A stretch of DNA of 64,000 nt, taken from Prinia subflava (lineage: Eukaryota; Chordata; Aves; Passeriformes; Cisticolidae). Of this stretch, positions 1 to 11,903 are shown one piece after another. How positions within the stretch are numbered: the stretch's first letter is position 1; each line of letters opens with the position of its first letter. A program made the translations under genes and the position numbers. The stretch spans positions 16,550,693-16,614,692 of the forward strand of contig NC_086257.1 of assembly GCF_021018805.1 (NCBI RefSeq), written 5' to 3'. The notes beneath the pieces are model-generated. The model was not told the DNA's origin, did not search any database, and was given only the letters and a program-made list of their open reading frames with translations.

Positions 1-1330
1 CAGAGGAGTCGGTGTATCCCCTCTCCGATGCAAACTCGCGATTGGATCTGTGCCCGGCAGTGCAATCCATCACCCCGCGGCTGTGCCCAGGGCATCTTCT
101 CCCCTCCCTAAATCTGTGCTCCCTTTCCTGGGGTCAGAGCATCCCCCTGACCCACACCATAGCGGTGCCTTCCTGCCCCGGGCACTGCATGTCCACACCG
201 CCCCTCCAAAGGGCTGGTGGTGCTGCATCCCTCAGCTGAGCTGCTGTCACTATCCTGTCGTCCCATCCCGTCCCCCCACCTACCCATAATCTGAAGGGGC
301 CCGAAAGCTGGTAGGTCCTTTCCTTTCAGACCCCTTCGGTCACTGCATCCCTCACCGATTTTCACATTATGGGGAGGGGTCCTGCCCCACAGCTCTCCCT
401 GCATCCCTCCCTTGCAGAGTGTCCCCAGCAGCGGTGGAGAGATCAGGATTCCTCTTCCCTGCTGCTCCCTCCCCTAGTTAATACTCTCTGTGTCCCCCCA
501 GTCCTCCAGTTCTGACCCACAATTAGAGGGACACACCTCCTTCCTTACTGTCCCCCCATCTCCCAGGCCTTCCATCTCTCCCCCTGCTCAGAGCTGCTGC
601 CCACCAAGCTCTGGAAATGTTCATCCTCATTCATTTTCCCAACATCCCTCCATATCAACACTTTTTCTTCAGCCCGCACCCCAGTGCCTTGCAGGGACAC
701 CACCACTCCTGTCCCGCTGCTGTTCTGGGGCACTCCTCAGACCATGTCCCCATCTCTGTGCCCAGACATTGGGGCAGTGCCACCCAGTGTCGGTGGCCTC
801 GGGCACATCCCTCCTCCTCAGCATCTCGGCACAACCAGGTCCCTGGGACACGCTCATTTGGGGCGCCCCTTCCCCACGGGACACGCGGGGAGGGGGCGCA
901 CACCTCAGCGCCCCTGCCCGGCCTGTCCGGTCAGGACTGCCCGGACGGGGGGCTCCGGTCTAGCCCCCCGTCCCCCCGTGCACCTGCTGCCTGCCCCGCT
1001 CCGGCTCTGCTCCCCCTCCCCGTGCCCGGCACGGAGGGGTCCCCAGGGTGACTCCGGGGACCGGACCGCCACCTCCCCTGCCCCGATCCCGCGGGCTGCG
1101 GGGCACACCGCGTCCCACTCCAGCTCTGCTTTGGGGCTGATGTCCCCGGGCGTTCGGGACAGCCTGCAGAAGCAGGGAGTCCCCCTTGCAGTCAAACAGC
1201 CCACGCGGAGAGAAGAACCCCTCGTTGCACTGGATCTGGCACCCCACAGTCACCCCCGTCCCCCCCTGCGCCGTCAGACCCTGAGCGGGACCGGGAGAGA
1301 AGGAAGAGCCGGGGAAAGCTCCAGCCGTAC
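1..1330 (-). other. NPPC: NPPC intron 1 (partial)
   Basis: This is the intron that follows the first NPPC coding exon on the minus strand. It opens with the donor GTACGG read leftward from position 1,330. I searched it on the minus strand for the conserved hormone ring (the GCFGLKLDRIG motif) and for the propeptide basic sites and found neither, so the exon with the mature peptide must lie left of position 1. The DNA is very GC-rich up to about position 800 and has many C-runs. The long open frames here on both strands reflect base composition, not coding. Confidence 0.6.
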
Positions 1331-1423
1331 CTTCTGTGGGAGCTGAGACGCCGGCTTCGCCTCCAGCCTGACGGAGAGCAGCGCGAGTAAAAGTCCACCA
1401 GCCAGCAAGGGTGAGATCTGCAT
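1331..1423 (-). CDS. NPPC: C-type natriuretic peptide precursor, first coding exon
   Basis: The exon encodes the 31 N-terminal residues of the precursor of C-type natriuretic peptide, a secreted hormone that acts through the guanylyl cyclase receptor NPR2 in growth plate, vessels and brain. The ATG is at 1,423-1,421. The peptide begins MQISPLLAGG, continues as a leucine-rich hydrophobic core and ends with EAKPASQLPQK. Human NPPC starts MHLSQLLACA and reaches EAKPGAPPK at the same place, so signal peptide, cleavage region (around LEA/KP) and exon end all align. The exon ends in AAG followed by the donor GTACGG at 1,330; reading on would meet a stop after 18 codons. Its position head-to-head with DIS3L2 is the human NPPC order. 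The hormone itself is in the next exon, outside the window. I am confident of the gene; which of the duplicated vertebrate CNP genes it is rests on synteny. Confidence 0.85.
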
Positions 1424-1567
1424 CCTGCGGGGCCGAGCTGGAGGGGGCTCGGGGGCAGCGGGGAGCCGAGGGCAGCCCCGGGGAGAGGACGGGACCGACG
1501 GGAGTCAAAGTTCGGAGCGGAGCCCCGAGGTCCCTCCTGCCGCCTGCGAAGTGCCGAGCTAGTGAAC
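1424..1567 (-). other. NPPC: NPPC 5' untranslated region (approximate)
   Basis: This is the stretch between the predicted start site, about 30 bases below the TATA box, and the NPPC ATG. The right boundary is estimated from TATA spacing and is not read directly. The segment is GC-rich and belongs to the same CpG island as the promoter. Confidence 0.5.
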
Positions 1568-1590
1568 TTGGGCTGCTTTCTGCTTCATTC

Positions 1591-1622
1591 ATTTTATAAC
1601 CCAACCTGCTCGGTGATGTCAT
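1591..1622 (-). promoter_or_regulatory. NPPC: NPPC core promoter: TATA box and CRE-like site
   Basis: On the minus strand GTTATAAAAT (1,600-1,591) is a good TATA box, about 170 bases upstream of the NPPC ATG. Fifteen to twenty bases further upstream is TGACATCA (1,621-1,614), one base from the palindromic cAMP-response element TGACGTCA. Both are visible in the sequence. That they drive NPPC is inferred from position and orientation; natriuretic peptide genes commonly have TATA promoters. Confidence 0.6.
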
Positions 1623-1900
1623 CTAAATACCCAGGTCCAACCCGGTCTGCACTCCACAATAGCAGGAATTCAAAGTGGGGGGTGGTGGTATCCCCTCTCC
1701 CCTGGCAGTAATAAATGACACAAGACAACCAGCTCCGGGAGCTGCAGACCCGAAAGCGAGATCGGGGGGCACTTGGCTTGATGCCCCCGCCTCCCCCAAA
1801 CGCCCCCGGACCCCGCTGCAAAGTCCTGCCCTGCCCTTGCCGGCTGCCCCACGGCCCCGGCACTCCCGCGCTGCCCTGCTGACCTCCCGCTGAACAACAC

Positions 1901-3639
1901 GGGCCAGGCGGGGGGGTGGTCCCGGAGCGGGATTCATCCCAAAAGACAGGAAAGAGTCAAAAAACATTTTATTTTTTTTTTAAATTTTGTTTTCATTTTT
2001 CCCCCCACATTCAGGATAAAATCAGAAACTCTGCATCCAAGGTCCCTGCTTGGCAGGAGCAGGGCCACTGCCCTCCGTGACAGGGACACTGGGGACATAA
2101 AGGGATGGAGGGGGCAGTGGTGCTTCTTGAGGGCACCTAAGTGGGTCTCGGCTCAGGGGGGCTGACCTGCTCTCTCTGCTTTTGTGAGGGTCTGTATGGT
2201 GTTCCTGGCCCTGGAGATGGGGACACTTTTCAAGCGCCCTGGGGATGTTCTCTGCAGGGCACAGTCGGTGTCACAGGGTCCCTTCTGGGGACAGGACCTC
2301 ACTGGCTGACCCACTGCAGGGCTGGGCAGCCTGGCCTCCCTCTGACCTGCTCCTGGAGCCAGAGGGCACAGGAGAAAGATGTGATCCTGGGATTAACCCC
2401 AGTGGATCACAGGGCCTCTGAGGAGGAATCCTTTCCCTTTGCCTGGCTGGCAGGGCAGGATTTGTGCCTCTGCTGCTGCTGGGGCTGGCACTGGGCAGCT
2501 CTGGAGCTCTGCTGGCTTTTTGCTGATGGAGCTGAGCATCATCCCTGGCCCTCTGTCTGGGGGAATGCTCTTACTGGCATGAGGCCAGAGGAAAGACACC
2601 TCTTTCTTTGCAGAAGCATCCAGGGTTGGGTTGCATTAAGCTGGATTTGCACCCCAAATCCTTTCCCTGAGACCAGGGAAACATTCTCTGCTCTTCCCCC
2701 TGTCCCTGGGGTCTGTTCCAGTCTGGTCCTTTCCTCCTGCTCTGTATCCTGGTTTTTCTGGGTTCTGCTGCTCCACAAATCTCTGGGGAGCTGCCCCTGC
2801 TGGGGGACCATGGCTCTTTGGGGGTCTGTAGTATCCCTGCTCAGGAACAGGGAGATGTTTCCTCCTCCACAGCCCGGGCTACTGGGCACGGGACACTTCC
2901 AACGAGATTGGCTTTTCTGCTTCGTGTGAATGGGAGCTGGAAGGAGAAGGTCTCGGTGTTTTTTCCATTGTGCCTGCCAGGTGGAGACAACTTGGACTTT
3001 TTTGAGTGTGAAGCTGTGCTTGGGCACTTGTCTGCCTGCAGGCAGAGCAAAGTGATGGAGTCGGGATTAGAGCCGACCCCGGGTGCCAGAGAGCCGTGGG
3101 TGCAGGCAAGGAGCAGAGAGAGGCCCCTTCTCTCGGGGTTCAGTCCTTGTCCCACACGAAGTGTAGCTGGAATGTGACAGCTAGCCTGCCCAGGGTGCAA
3201 GGAATGGCGGGCTCTGCACCACTACCCCCATCAGGAAGGCTTCTGCAGGGGAAAGGGGAGCAGCAGCTGAGCCCTGGGTCTCCACACGCTGGGGATATCG
3301 GGGTGTCCGAGGCCACCAGCAGCCCAGCAGCCCCCACAGAATCCTGCCATCACCGTCCTGGTTGTGCTGGCTCCTGCCCTGATGCTGGGAGCTGATCCTG
3401 CCCCGTGGCTTCTCCCGGTGGACCCGGGATGGGGAAGGCGAGAGGCAGATGGCTGCGGAGAAATGTCCCAGTGTGGGCAGGAGGGGCCGCCCCGCTTGCC
3501 ACCAGTCCCGCTCGCAGTTCGTGGGGTCGGTAGTGGAGCTGCCCCAGCAGCCCTCGCCCCGGAGGATTAGAGCATCACCACAAATGCCACAACGCGGTCA
3601 GGTCTCAGCCAGCGCCTGCCCGCAGGAGGCTCTTCCCTG
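1901..3639. other. Intergenic DNA, no gene seen
   Basis: This is GC-rich single-copy-looking DNA upstream of NPPC. It contains an A/T tract at about 1,960-2,000. Several open frames of 60-260 codons occur, but none has a recognisable domain, conserved start context or splice structure, and human has no gene between NPPC and DIS3L2. I see no mobile element here. Confidence 0.5.
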
Positions 3640-3965
3640 CCCTAGGCTCTCACTAGCGTGGTTTTCATTAGTGTGTTTTCTTTGTCACACTGTGCAGAGC
3701 CTCGGGTTTGAGGGGGGGAGAGGGGGGGCCGTGCTTTATAAATCCAATTAGTCTTGTTATTCAAATTACTCTGCCGAAGTCAGAGCCGGGCGCACACAAA
3801 GCCTTAACTCAAACCAGATCGGATCCGCTGGGGTGGCCAAAGCTCAAAGGGGGGAGCAGAGGTGTGCACAAAGGGTTAAGAGCATGAAACCCTTTTGCCT
3901 GGTGGGGTGGGGGCCTGAAAGCTTTTAACCCTTAAAGGGATGGGCCTTCATTAGCGCACAGCCCT
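3640..3965. promoter_or_regulatory. Possible conserved regulatory block upstream of NPPC
   Basis: This is a locally A/T-richer patch inside GC-rich flanks with a dense run of factor-like motifs: a homeobox-type core (CCAATTAGTC, then TTCAAATTAC), a G-rich tract at 3,709-3,728, repeated AAAGG/AACCC blocks (AAAGGGTTAAG, TTTTAACCCTTAAAGG) and GGATCGGATC-like sequence. This change of texture about 2 kb upstream of a developmental hormone gene is typical of enhancers. There is no comparative evidence, so this is a guess from composition. Confidence 0.25.
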
Positions 3966-6900
3966 GTGGGATGATCACCCAGGAAAAGAACTGGCAGACT
4001 CAGGGCATGTGTGGAAAATGAGAAGTGGAGAGATAGGGCTGGGCTCACAGGGGTCTTCCCTGGGCATTGGGGAGAAAAGAGGGTCCTGCAAGCTGCACAA
4101 GGAGGTATGGAGACCTGTGGGGCGGGCTGGAGGGGGTGACACCTCACCCCATTGCACCCAGGGGCACAAAGAGAGCCAGGAGGAGAGAAGGGCACCAGGG
4201 CTGGCCTGTCCCTGAGAAATACCATTGTTGAACCTGGATTATGGGGAATGGGCTGCTGTGGGGATAAAAATGGGGAGATGCTGCTGAACCTTGGGGAAGT
4301 GGGGTGAGCCCTGAGCATGGGGACTTCTGGTGTGTAGGAAGTGGGGAAGGGAGCAGAGGCTGTTGTGTGTGAGAGAGGGCACACACGTCCCTTGTCTGAG
4401 GATGGAGAGGGATTCATCGAAGTATGACCACTGCCACCATGATTTGGAGAGTGGGAGGAGATGGGTCATGGGGATCTGTGTGACAGCAGCATGGAGTGTT
4501 GTGGCCCCACCACCAGGAAGGGTGAGGCTGCATCCTGCTGGGCAGCAGTGGGGCCCTGGCTCTCCTGGCTGAAATTAGGAGCCAGGTTCCAGGCACCTTC
4601 TGGAGGATGATGTCAAAAAAGTTCACAGGATAGAAATGTGGACTCAAGTCTGAAGTAAGCTGCTACTGTAGCAGTGAACAGCCAGTGATCCATCTCCTTT
4701 TTCTTCAACTCACTTAATCCTTAGGGAACGTTTCTTATTGATTTGGGAAATCACTAGCCAGATTTATGTCTCTTCTGGTGCCTTGGGCCAGGAGAGCATT
4801 TCCTGACCAAGAGATGGATAACCCTAGGATGAGGATTTTTCAGCTGATGCCATGTGAAAGCCAATCATCCCTTTTCAAAAAGAGACATCAGAAGGCTGAG
4901 TGCATGTGATGGTGATGCCAGTGGCTGACGTTTTCCCATAACCAGCGGCCAACCCAAGGAGCTGCTGGTTAAGAACCATCCCAGGTGGTGGGATGGAGGA
5001 GGTACATAGATGGAGCAGCTATTGGGATAAGGGACCTACTTGCCCTCCAGCACAGCCACCAACTACCAGTCCCCAGGAACATGATGTTTGCTGTGTTCAC
5101 CATGAATATGTCACCAAGGGTTTGATGTGCCACAACAGGAGTTTTTACAGCTGGTTTTCGTGTTGTTTTTTTTTTTTTTTTACAGGTTTAAAGTACCTCT
5201 CTAGGGGTCTGACAATAGCCAGCTCAGTAAGAAGCAGTTTGAAGAGAGATTTCGATTTTGATTATTGGGATGGGTGAGCAGCCTCTGGTGCATGCAGGGG
5301 ACTATCACCTCTGTGGTGATGTGCCTCCTGACGATGATTTGAAGAGAGCTTTCCTGGGGAGTAACTCTGTAGCCCCTGAGGCAGGAGCACTGTCCAGCAG
5401 CTCAGACCTGGCACCTACTAGCCCCCAGCCCCAGCAGCCACCAGGTTGTCATGAGGATGGGGTGGCTCCACACACTGGGGCGTGATGCTCCTGGGGTGCT
5501 GTCTGAAACACTGATGGAGATTTTGGCCTGTTTGAACATTCCCATGTTTGTTTTGGATGCTGCTGCTGAATGAGGCATTACAGGAAACACTACATGATTT
5601 TGCACTTTCCCCTTTCTCCTTAGGGTCTCCTTTGGAAGAGAGCTCTGGCTGAGCATACAGGCATGGCCAGTATCCCCTGTTCCCAAACTGGGACGGTGAT
5701 GGGGAGACACCCCACAGAGCTGCCCTAATGGGGCAGGCAAGAATGGAGCTACACGTGCTGCAAGGGTCAGAGACCAAGAGGGCTTCCCTGTCCCTCCCAA
5801 AGCCTCCCAGAGTGGCAAAGATGAGGGGAAGAGGACAAGCTCCAGGCAGAAACTCTCAGGTCTTTGCTGGTGAAGTGCTGGTATCCTGACAGGCACAGTG
5901 TGTTTTTGTGTTTTTCCCCCAGGGCTTTGCCTTTTGGGATTTGCCATTTCTCTTGGGCTTCCGAGGATGCTACAGTCTCCTCCTGATATTCTGGGTGTTT
6001 TTCCCAGGGCTATAATGGGATGTCTGTGCTCCAGAGCTGGGATGCCTCACTGCTTTGGTGGGAGCAGGAACACAGTGTCTCAGAGTTTTGTTGAATGTCA
6101 ATAAAATTAAGCAATTCTAACGCACGGGTGACTCCACACCATGAGCCTCCCTCTGCATCAGTCCTCAGAGGATAAGAATTGCACTGCCTCCAGCTCCTGG
6201 CAGCCTCAGCTCTGCAGCTGATGTAGGGGCAGGTTGTGGGGATTTTCCAAGCTAAATGCCACAGTTGCCTTTGTCCTCTTTTTTCCAGATGCCTTTCCCC
6301 CAGAAATGGGGGCCTGGCACTGTTTCACCCACAGCTTTGTGGTCCCAACATCATCCCAGGCTTGTTGGTTTTGGCACTGAGCATCCCTTTGGGAATAGGA
6401 ACTGCCTGAACGTGTGATGGACCAGAAAGGCCCCAGAATGAGTTACTGATATCACATTCATCCCTGCAGGGAGCCATGCCATATGCAGATCCTGAGAAAA
6501 GATCCAACAGGCCTGTGGGGATGGACCCCCAGCCTGTATCCAGGGAATCTCCATCCCAGTGGTGGAGCTGGGTGCCCCCACTGCCTCGAGGGGTGGATGT
6601 CTGTGCCCTCCTGTGCTACGTGCACAGCCAGGCCTGAGCAGGTCCTCACTAGCCCCATGGCTCTGGCAGCAGCACACGTCCTGGCTCGGCAGGAGCCTCT
6701 TCCACCTGGTTTGGCTCTGCAAGCCCCTCTCATCCTCAAAAAAGGCCTCAGCAGCAGCTCCCTTGCAGCCCCCCTGCCAGACACAAACACCCTGCAGCTC
6801 CTCTGAACTGGCTTCCTGGGAACCCAGGTGGTGGGAAGTCCCTTTTGGTGTCTGTTCCTCAGGGCAAAACTTCTGGGCTTCCCCAGTGTCTCCTGGAACC

Positions 6901-7319
6901 CCTGGATGTGGGAAACCCAGGGGAGTGTTGGGATGCAGAGACAGGTATGTGCTGGTCTTGGCAGTGCTGGTGGTCAAGCCTTTGACTTCCCAAAAGGAAG
7001 TGATCCCACTGTGATCCCACTGAAGTCAAGTCTGGGCCTTTTGCCTTTTTTTTTTTTTTTTTCCTTTTTGGGAGGGAGCTTTTGCAGGTGCCAGTTGAGG
7101 AGCACTGAATGACCCTGGCTGGGACAAGGGGGCTGGCATTGGGAGAGGAAGATTTCAGCACCACGAATGGTGGGGCAGCCTTGTGGAGATGACAAAGGTC
7201 TGGCTGGGTTTTGGCCCTGCCCGGGAGCAGCTGAGGTGGCTCCTGTGGCCGGGGAGCGCTGCCGGCTGCAGGGGCTCACGGTGGCCCCGCTGCCACCCCT
7301 CAGCAGCCGCTGTGGACGT
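3966..7319. other. Intergenic DNA with two poly-T tracts
   Basis: No gene is supported. There is a 16-base T-run at 5,166-5,181 followed by ACAG, and a 17-base T-run at 7,046-7,062. Both could be tails of very old retroposed sequence, but no retroposon body can be recognised next to them. The 5,166 run resembles a splice acceptor by chance; the frame that follows is short and unrecognised. Confidence 0.45.
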
Positions 7320-7465
7320 GCAGGGCTCCACAGCCCTAACCTTTAGCAACCAGACAGAATAACAATGCCCGGCCTGCTGAGGCATAATGGCCGGTGTTTG
7401 CTTGAGATACAAAGGCACCGAGCTTTCACATGAGGTAATACTGATAAGTTCTGCTCTCATTCAGT
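7320..7465. promoter_or_regulatory. Possible regulatory block
   Basis: This is a compact patch with SOX-like AACAATG, a TGCTGAGGCATAATGGCC segment, GAGATACAAAGG and a GATA-like CTGATAAG, set between GC-rich, C-run-rich DNA. It looks like a distal element of NPPC or DIS3L2. The evidence is motif density only. Confidence 0.22.
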
Positions 7466-10400
7466 GCCCCGCCCGCCAGACTCAGCGGGGCAGGCAGCAG
7501 CCCCTGCCTGCCTTCCCTGAGCTGCTGGGACGTGCCCCCAGACCCTTCGGCCCATGGTCCCCACTGGAGCATTGCCCCCCTTGCCCTCGTGTGCTGTCCC
7601 CACTCATCACCCATCTCCAAAGTGGTCCCCATGGGGGCTGTTCCAGTCTCATCCTGGTATGCGGAGTGGGAGATGCAGGGGTGGGGATGAGGGCTCATGG
7701 AGTGAGTCCCCAGCCCTGGGACTGCACAGCAGTGTGGTTCCTTGGTTCCTGCGTTTCTGGAAAGTATCTTTTCCACCTTCCTGGGTGCATCAGAAGAGGT
7801 TTGAACTCACTGTACCTCCCCTGCCCCGTGTGCCCCGACCCCCTCTGTTCCCCAGCCCTGCTGCCCACAAGCTCAGTAAGTGCAGGGCAGCTCCTTTCCC
7901 AAATTTCCTGATGTGACCTGTGGAGCTTTGGTGTCATCCATAGCCATTTTAAGCACCTTTGGGAGGCTCAGTCCTGCCACTGGAAGGCCTTCCACACTGA
8001 AAACTGAGGGATATGTCATAAAAGAGATTTGACCATTGCAACATGCAGAACTACTGAGGAAGAGACTTAAAGGTATCCAAAAGAAAAATCCAGGTGACCT
8101 CAATTAAATCAGTTGTGAGGCACTAACCCTGCTCCTACCCTGGCTTCTCACCTCCTTCCTCCACTGCCTCCTTCACCCACTTCTTGTCTGCCTGTCCCTC
8201 TTTGCTGGGGTCTAGCTCTCTCTTCCTTGACTGGACAAACAAAGCCAAGCCAGACCTTGCCCCCTGCCTGGGGTGAGTTGCAGATATTCCTCCAGGCAAT
8301 GAAGGAGATGGGAACCCATCAGTCCTGATCTTGGCTGGCATGTTTCCCAACCAGAGGTATGGAGGGCTCAGGAGAAGGCTGGAGAAGCTGAAGGACGGGT
8401 GGGGCAAGACCACATGTGTTGTGACACAGCAGATGGTATCTGCTGTGGAGAGATGGTTTTTGGCTTATTTATGGTAATAAATCTGTCGCACTCCCCTTTA
8501 TCCTCCCTGAGCATGGCTTATGTCCTCCGGCCAAGTGCCCAGATGACTCCCAGTGCCTGAGACACATCAAAAGAGAGACTCAGGCTTAATGCTGGGTTCT
8601 ACTGCTGCAATCAAGACATTTCCAAGGGTGCTCAGAGGCTCCAGAGCAAACTCGCAGCCCTGCTTTGCCTTTGAGCACATCCTTCTGCCATGTGGGTCTC
8701 TCCTGCAGACAACAGCAGGGGGGCAGAGGCAGAGCACCCTGCTGCCCTCCATCCCTCTGCCATGGCTTGAAACCTGAAATATTGTGAGAGGCAACCTTTG
8801 GGTTTGCAGGGGTGGCATTTCTGTGTGCGGGAAGCGGATGGAGGTGTCAGAGGAACTGCTCTGCTCCCATCCAGGGTTCCCCTTGTTGAGTCATCTCAGG
8901 GTGGCTCCATCCCCTTGGCCATTCACTCCTGATTAACACTGATGTAAACGAGTGCCGGGCGGGCCCTCACTGCTCACTGAAACCACAGGCAGAGCAGCCA
9001 AAGCCTTTGTAAGCGGGGAGCTCCAGGCCCAGGAGCCATGTGGTGCTCTCACCTCGGCTGAGGTGCTGCAACACGTTCCAGCTTCCAAGTCGGGAAGCAG
9101 CTACCAGTTACTGCCCGGGGGAAGATGGTGAGATAATCCTGTGCTGTGGGAAAGCAAGCCAGGGCACCGGGCTGGGCTTGCTGCTACAAGACCCCAGGAA
9201 ATGAGAGTGCAGGGGAAAAATCTGCTCAGGGACCTTTCTCTTCTAGAAAGCCCAGGAGATGCCATAGAGGGTCATGGAAGCAGCAGTGAGGCAATGGCTC
9301 CTTTCTGTTCAGCAGCCATGAGGATGGTGTGGATGGAAGATGGAGCCAAAGGTGAGACTGAAGCAGTCCAGCCCTTCCCTGGGAGGGATTGTGTTTGAGA
9401 TCCTGCATGAGGCACCAGCTTGCTGTGATGTTGGCACCTGACCTCTTCCAAAGGGTGTGAAGGATGAGCATGCAGCTGATCCCAGCCACTCAGAATCTTT
9501 TATGTGCTCATGGGGCACTGGGAGGGAGACATGGATTTCCTGTAACTCTCATTTGTCTGGATCAGTGATGATGTAGAGCAGAAGAGGGCATAAACACAGG
9601 CCCCGTCCCGTGGAGAAGACCAGATTCCCCAGTCCCTGGCTGCTACCAGGAGAGCAGGGCTGAGAAATGCTCTGCTGGCCCTCTGGACATCGTGGCCCCT
9701 TGTGCAGCAGGGCCCCAGCTGGAGGCAGGAGGTGAGGGTGACAGAGCATCCAGCCATGGAGCCGTGTCCTTCTCGCCAAAACCTAACACCACACCAGCCA
9801 CAGCCCCAGCGCCCGCAGCGGCACCACCAAATACCGGATCCTCCCCGCTGCCTCCCTGGCTGTGGAAGGCCCAGGGCAGGCTGAAGTCACTGCTGATGGT
9901 GGCACCACATGGTGCAGGGGGCAGCCTGGCCAAGCTCCCAGCTTGGCTTCATCCCCACTGGGGTGAAGAAGAGCAGAGACACAGTGTGAATCAGTGACGT
10001 GGAGAGGAGCTGCTGCTCCCACCGGGCTGGCACTGGGAGGGGGACAGTGGGGCTGGAGGCCCTGGGTCCCCCCCCATCCCTGCTCTCCTCCATGCAGCAA
10101 GGGCAGCCTGAATGGATGGCATGGGTCAGCCCTGAAGAGCTGGGGATGTGCCACTGCCCTGCCTTCACAGAGCAGGTGCCAAATACCTTGCTGTATCAGC
10201 AGTCAGGAGAGCAGGAGGAAGCAGGGGAGCACACGTTCTCCCTCTGACAGGGGGATCCCATGTGGCCATGCTACCCATGGGGCCAGCTCCAGCAGAAACA
10301 GTCTGTCCCCTCTGTCTGTGGGTCCCGTGGGAGCAGCTGCTGTGTGACTGGTGGCTCTGTTGAAACAGAGGATGGCTGCTGGCTTCCTCTTGGCCAGCAT

Positions 10401-11477
10401 GGGGCAACCCGCTGCCTCCCAGCCATGCCAGGGCAGAGCTGAGTCCTCACTCTCCTCCTTGGGGTGGCCAGAGCTGCCAGGGTGGGGCAGCCGATGAGCT
10501 GGCACCAGTGCCAGCAGACCGTGGGCAGAGGCTGCTGGCTCTGCATGGTTCATGCAAACGAGACACTGCCTTTGCTAGTGGCATCCTGGCACTGGGGCGG
10601 ATGTGACTGTCCTCGTGCAGGCAGGTCTGTGCTTGCTGCCCTTGGTCCACAGCAAAAGCCCGGGACTTTCTCAGGGCAGGTCCCTCGACCCACCTGAGGG
10701 CTGGAGCTGGAGTGGTCTGGGCTTGCCATGGCTTCGTGGAAGCCCAGCAGTGCTGGCTGTGGGAATGGCTGAGGGGCCAGGTTGTGTTTGGTGATGCTGC
10801 ACCCTGAGCAGGTGTGGCCTCGTGGTGTTTAGAGGTGACTGACACCAGGCAATGTGCACTCTGATCTGCAGGATGTAGGCAGGATGAAGATTAAGGACCA
10901 TGGGGCCGGCATCTTCCCCATCCTAAATGAAGGGGCAGCATGGATGTCTGCTCATATGTTCCTTCAACACGAACACTAAACAGAGCCTTTCCCCATCAGA
11001 ACCCTGCACAGAGACACCAGTTCAGGTCCTTTTGGATCCTTCCTCCATCTATTGAGTGCATTCTCCAGGCAGACAGCTCAAATGGGATTGACTGGGGGTG
11101 CCATGAGGACAGTTTATTACTCTCCAAGTTTTCTCCTGGTTGAAATTCTTTGGCAAACACAGCCTGAGTTTGTAACACCAGGGTGACCAAACCACATACT
11201 CTCAGTCAGTCAGAGCCTGGGTCTGACTGCTATAAAGCCTTGTGAGAGGTCTGTGGTCACAGAAAGAGGAGGTAATAAAAGTGTCAGCTCTTGACTCTTG
11301 TCTCATGCTTTAATGTCACCCTCTGATCCACAGGCTCTGACTTGTCCTGGAGGAGGTCAGGCCACTGCTGCTCAGCACCAAGGGCTGGTCACTGCTTGGG
11401 TGCTGTCATATGGGCGAGCAGGGGATCATCAGTTTGCCTGCTGCCCAGCTTCCAGTGCCAGGGGAGCAGGAAAAGCC
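7466..11477. other. Intergenic DNA, no gene seen
   Basis: This is GC-rich DNA without a recognisable gene or repeat family. Two small patches have enhancer-like texture: 8,445-8,530 (A/T core TTATTTATGGTAATAAATC) and 8,915-9,020 (TGATTAACACTGATGTAAACG, AACCACAGG, AAGCCTTTGT). Open frames of 60-130 codons are common on both strands and overlap each other, as expected in stop-poor GC-rich DNA. None resembles a known protein. Confidence 0.45.
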
Positions 11478-11569
11478 CAGGGAACAGGATCCCAGAGAGC
11501 TCAGGGAACAGGATCCCAGGGAGCTCAGGGAACAGGATCCCAGGGAGCTCAGGGAACAGGATCCTGCAG
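11478..11569. repeat. 24-bp minisatellite, about 3.8 copies
   Basis: Units start at 11,478, 11,502, 11,526 and 11,550 (the last partial). Each reads CAGGGAACAGG followed by ATCCCAGRGAGCT. Units differ at one position or none, so the array is young or homogenised. The period is a multiple of three, so an open frame with a repeated REQDPREL peptide appears, but nothing else suggests a gene. Confidence 0.9.
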
Positions 11570-11812
11570 CCTGCTCTTCTCTGCAGTGCAGGTGAGGCCA
11601 TGTAGGTGTTGAAGGAGATTTCCCCACGGGGCTGTTGGAGTTACAGATGCTTGCAAAGCTGTGAGTTTCCTCGGGGACAACACCAGATTCAGATCTTTAC
11701 AACAACAGATCAGCTAACCTGTGCTTTTTTTCACTGATCTGGCTACAAATCTGGCTGAAGCTGGAGCAACCCATCCCAGGAGGCTGCACTGGCCCCGGCT
11801 GGATGCAGGTGG

Positions 11813-11903
11813 CTGCCAAAGAACCCCAGGGCTCCCAGTGCATGCCAAAGAACCCCAGGGCTCCCGGTGGCTGCCAAAGAACCCCAAGGCTCCCGGTGGC
11901 TGC
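11813..11903. repeat. 29-bp minisatellite, three copies plus a partial fourth
   Basis: Units start at 11,813, 11,842 and 11,871, each beginning YTGCCAAAGAACCCC and ending with a GGCTCCCRGTG motif. A truncated fourth copy starts at 11,900. The array abuts the left side of the DIS3L2 CpG island. Confidence 0.88.

Larger units (their letters stand above)
820..1900. other. CpG island over the NPPC promoter and first exon
   Basis: The stretch is rich in CG dinucleotides and in GC overall, and spans the start of NPPC intron 1, the coding exon, the 5' UTR and upstream DNA. Boundaries were judged by eye. It ends near an A/T-rich tract around 1,960-2,000. Confidence 0.55.

Noticed and set aside
1140..1270. 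Possible NPPC hormone exon (minus strand, segment reading RGLFDCKGDSLLL)
   Set aside because: It lacks the GCFG...LDRIG ring and the basic processing site of natriuretic peptides, so the resemblance is superficial.
960..1622. 220-codon minus-strand open frame across the NPPC first exon
   Set aside because: It is in a different frame from the NPPC signal peptide, starts upstream of the TATA-predicted start site and is explained by GC-rich composition.
2141..2929. 262-codon plus-strand open frame in the intergenic interval
   Set aside because: Tryptophan- and cysteine-rich translation without domain or start context, overlapped by long frames on the other strand; typical of stop-poor GC-rich DNA.
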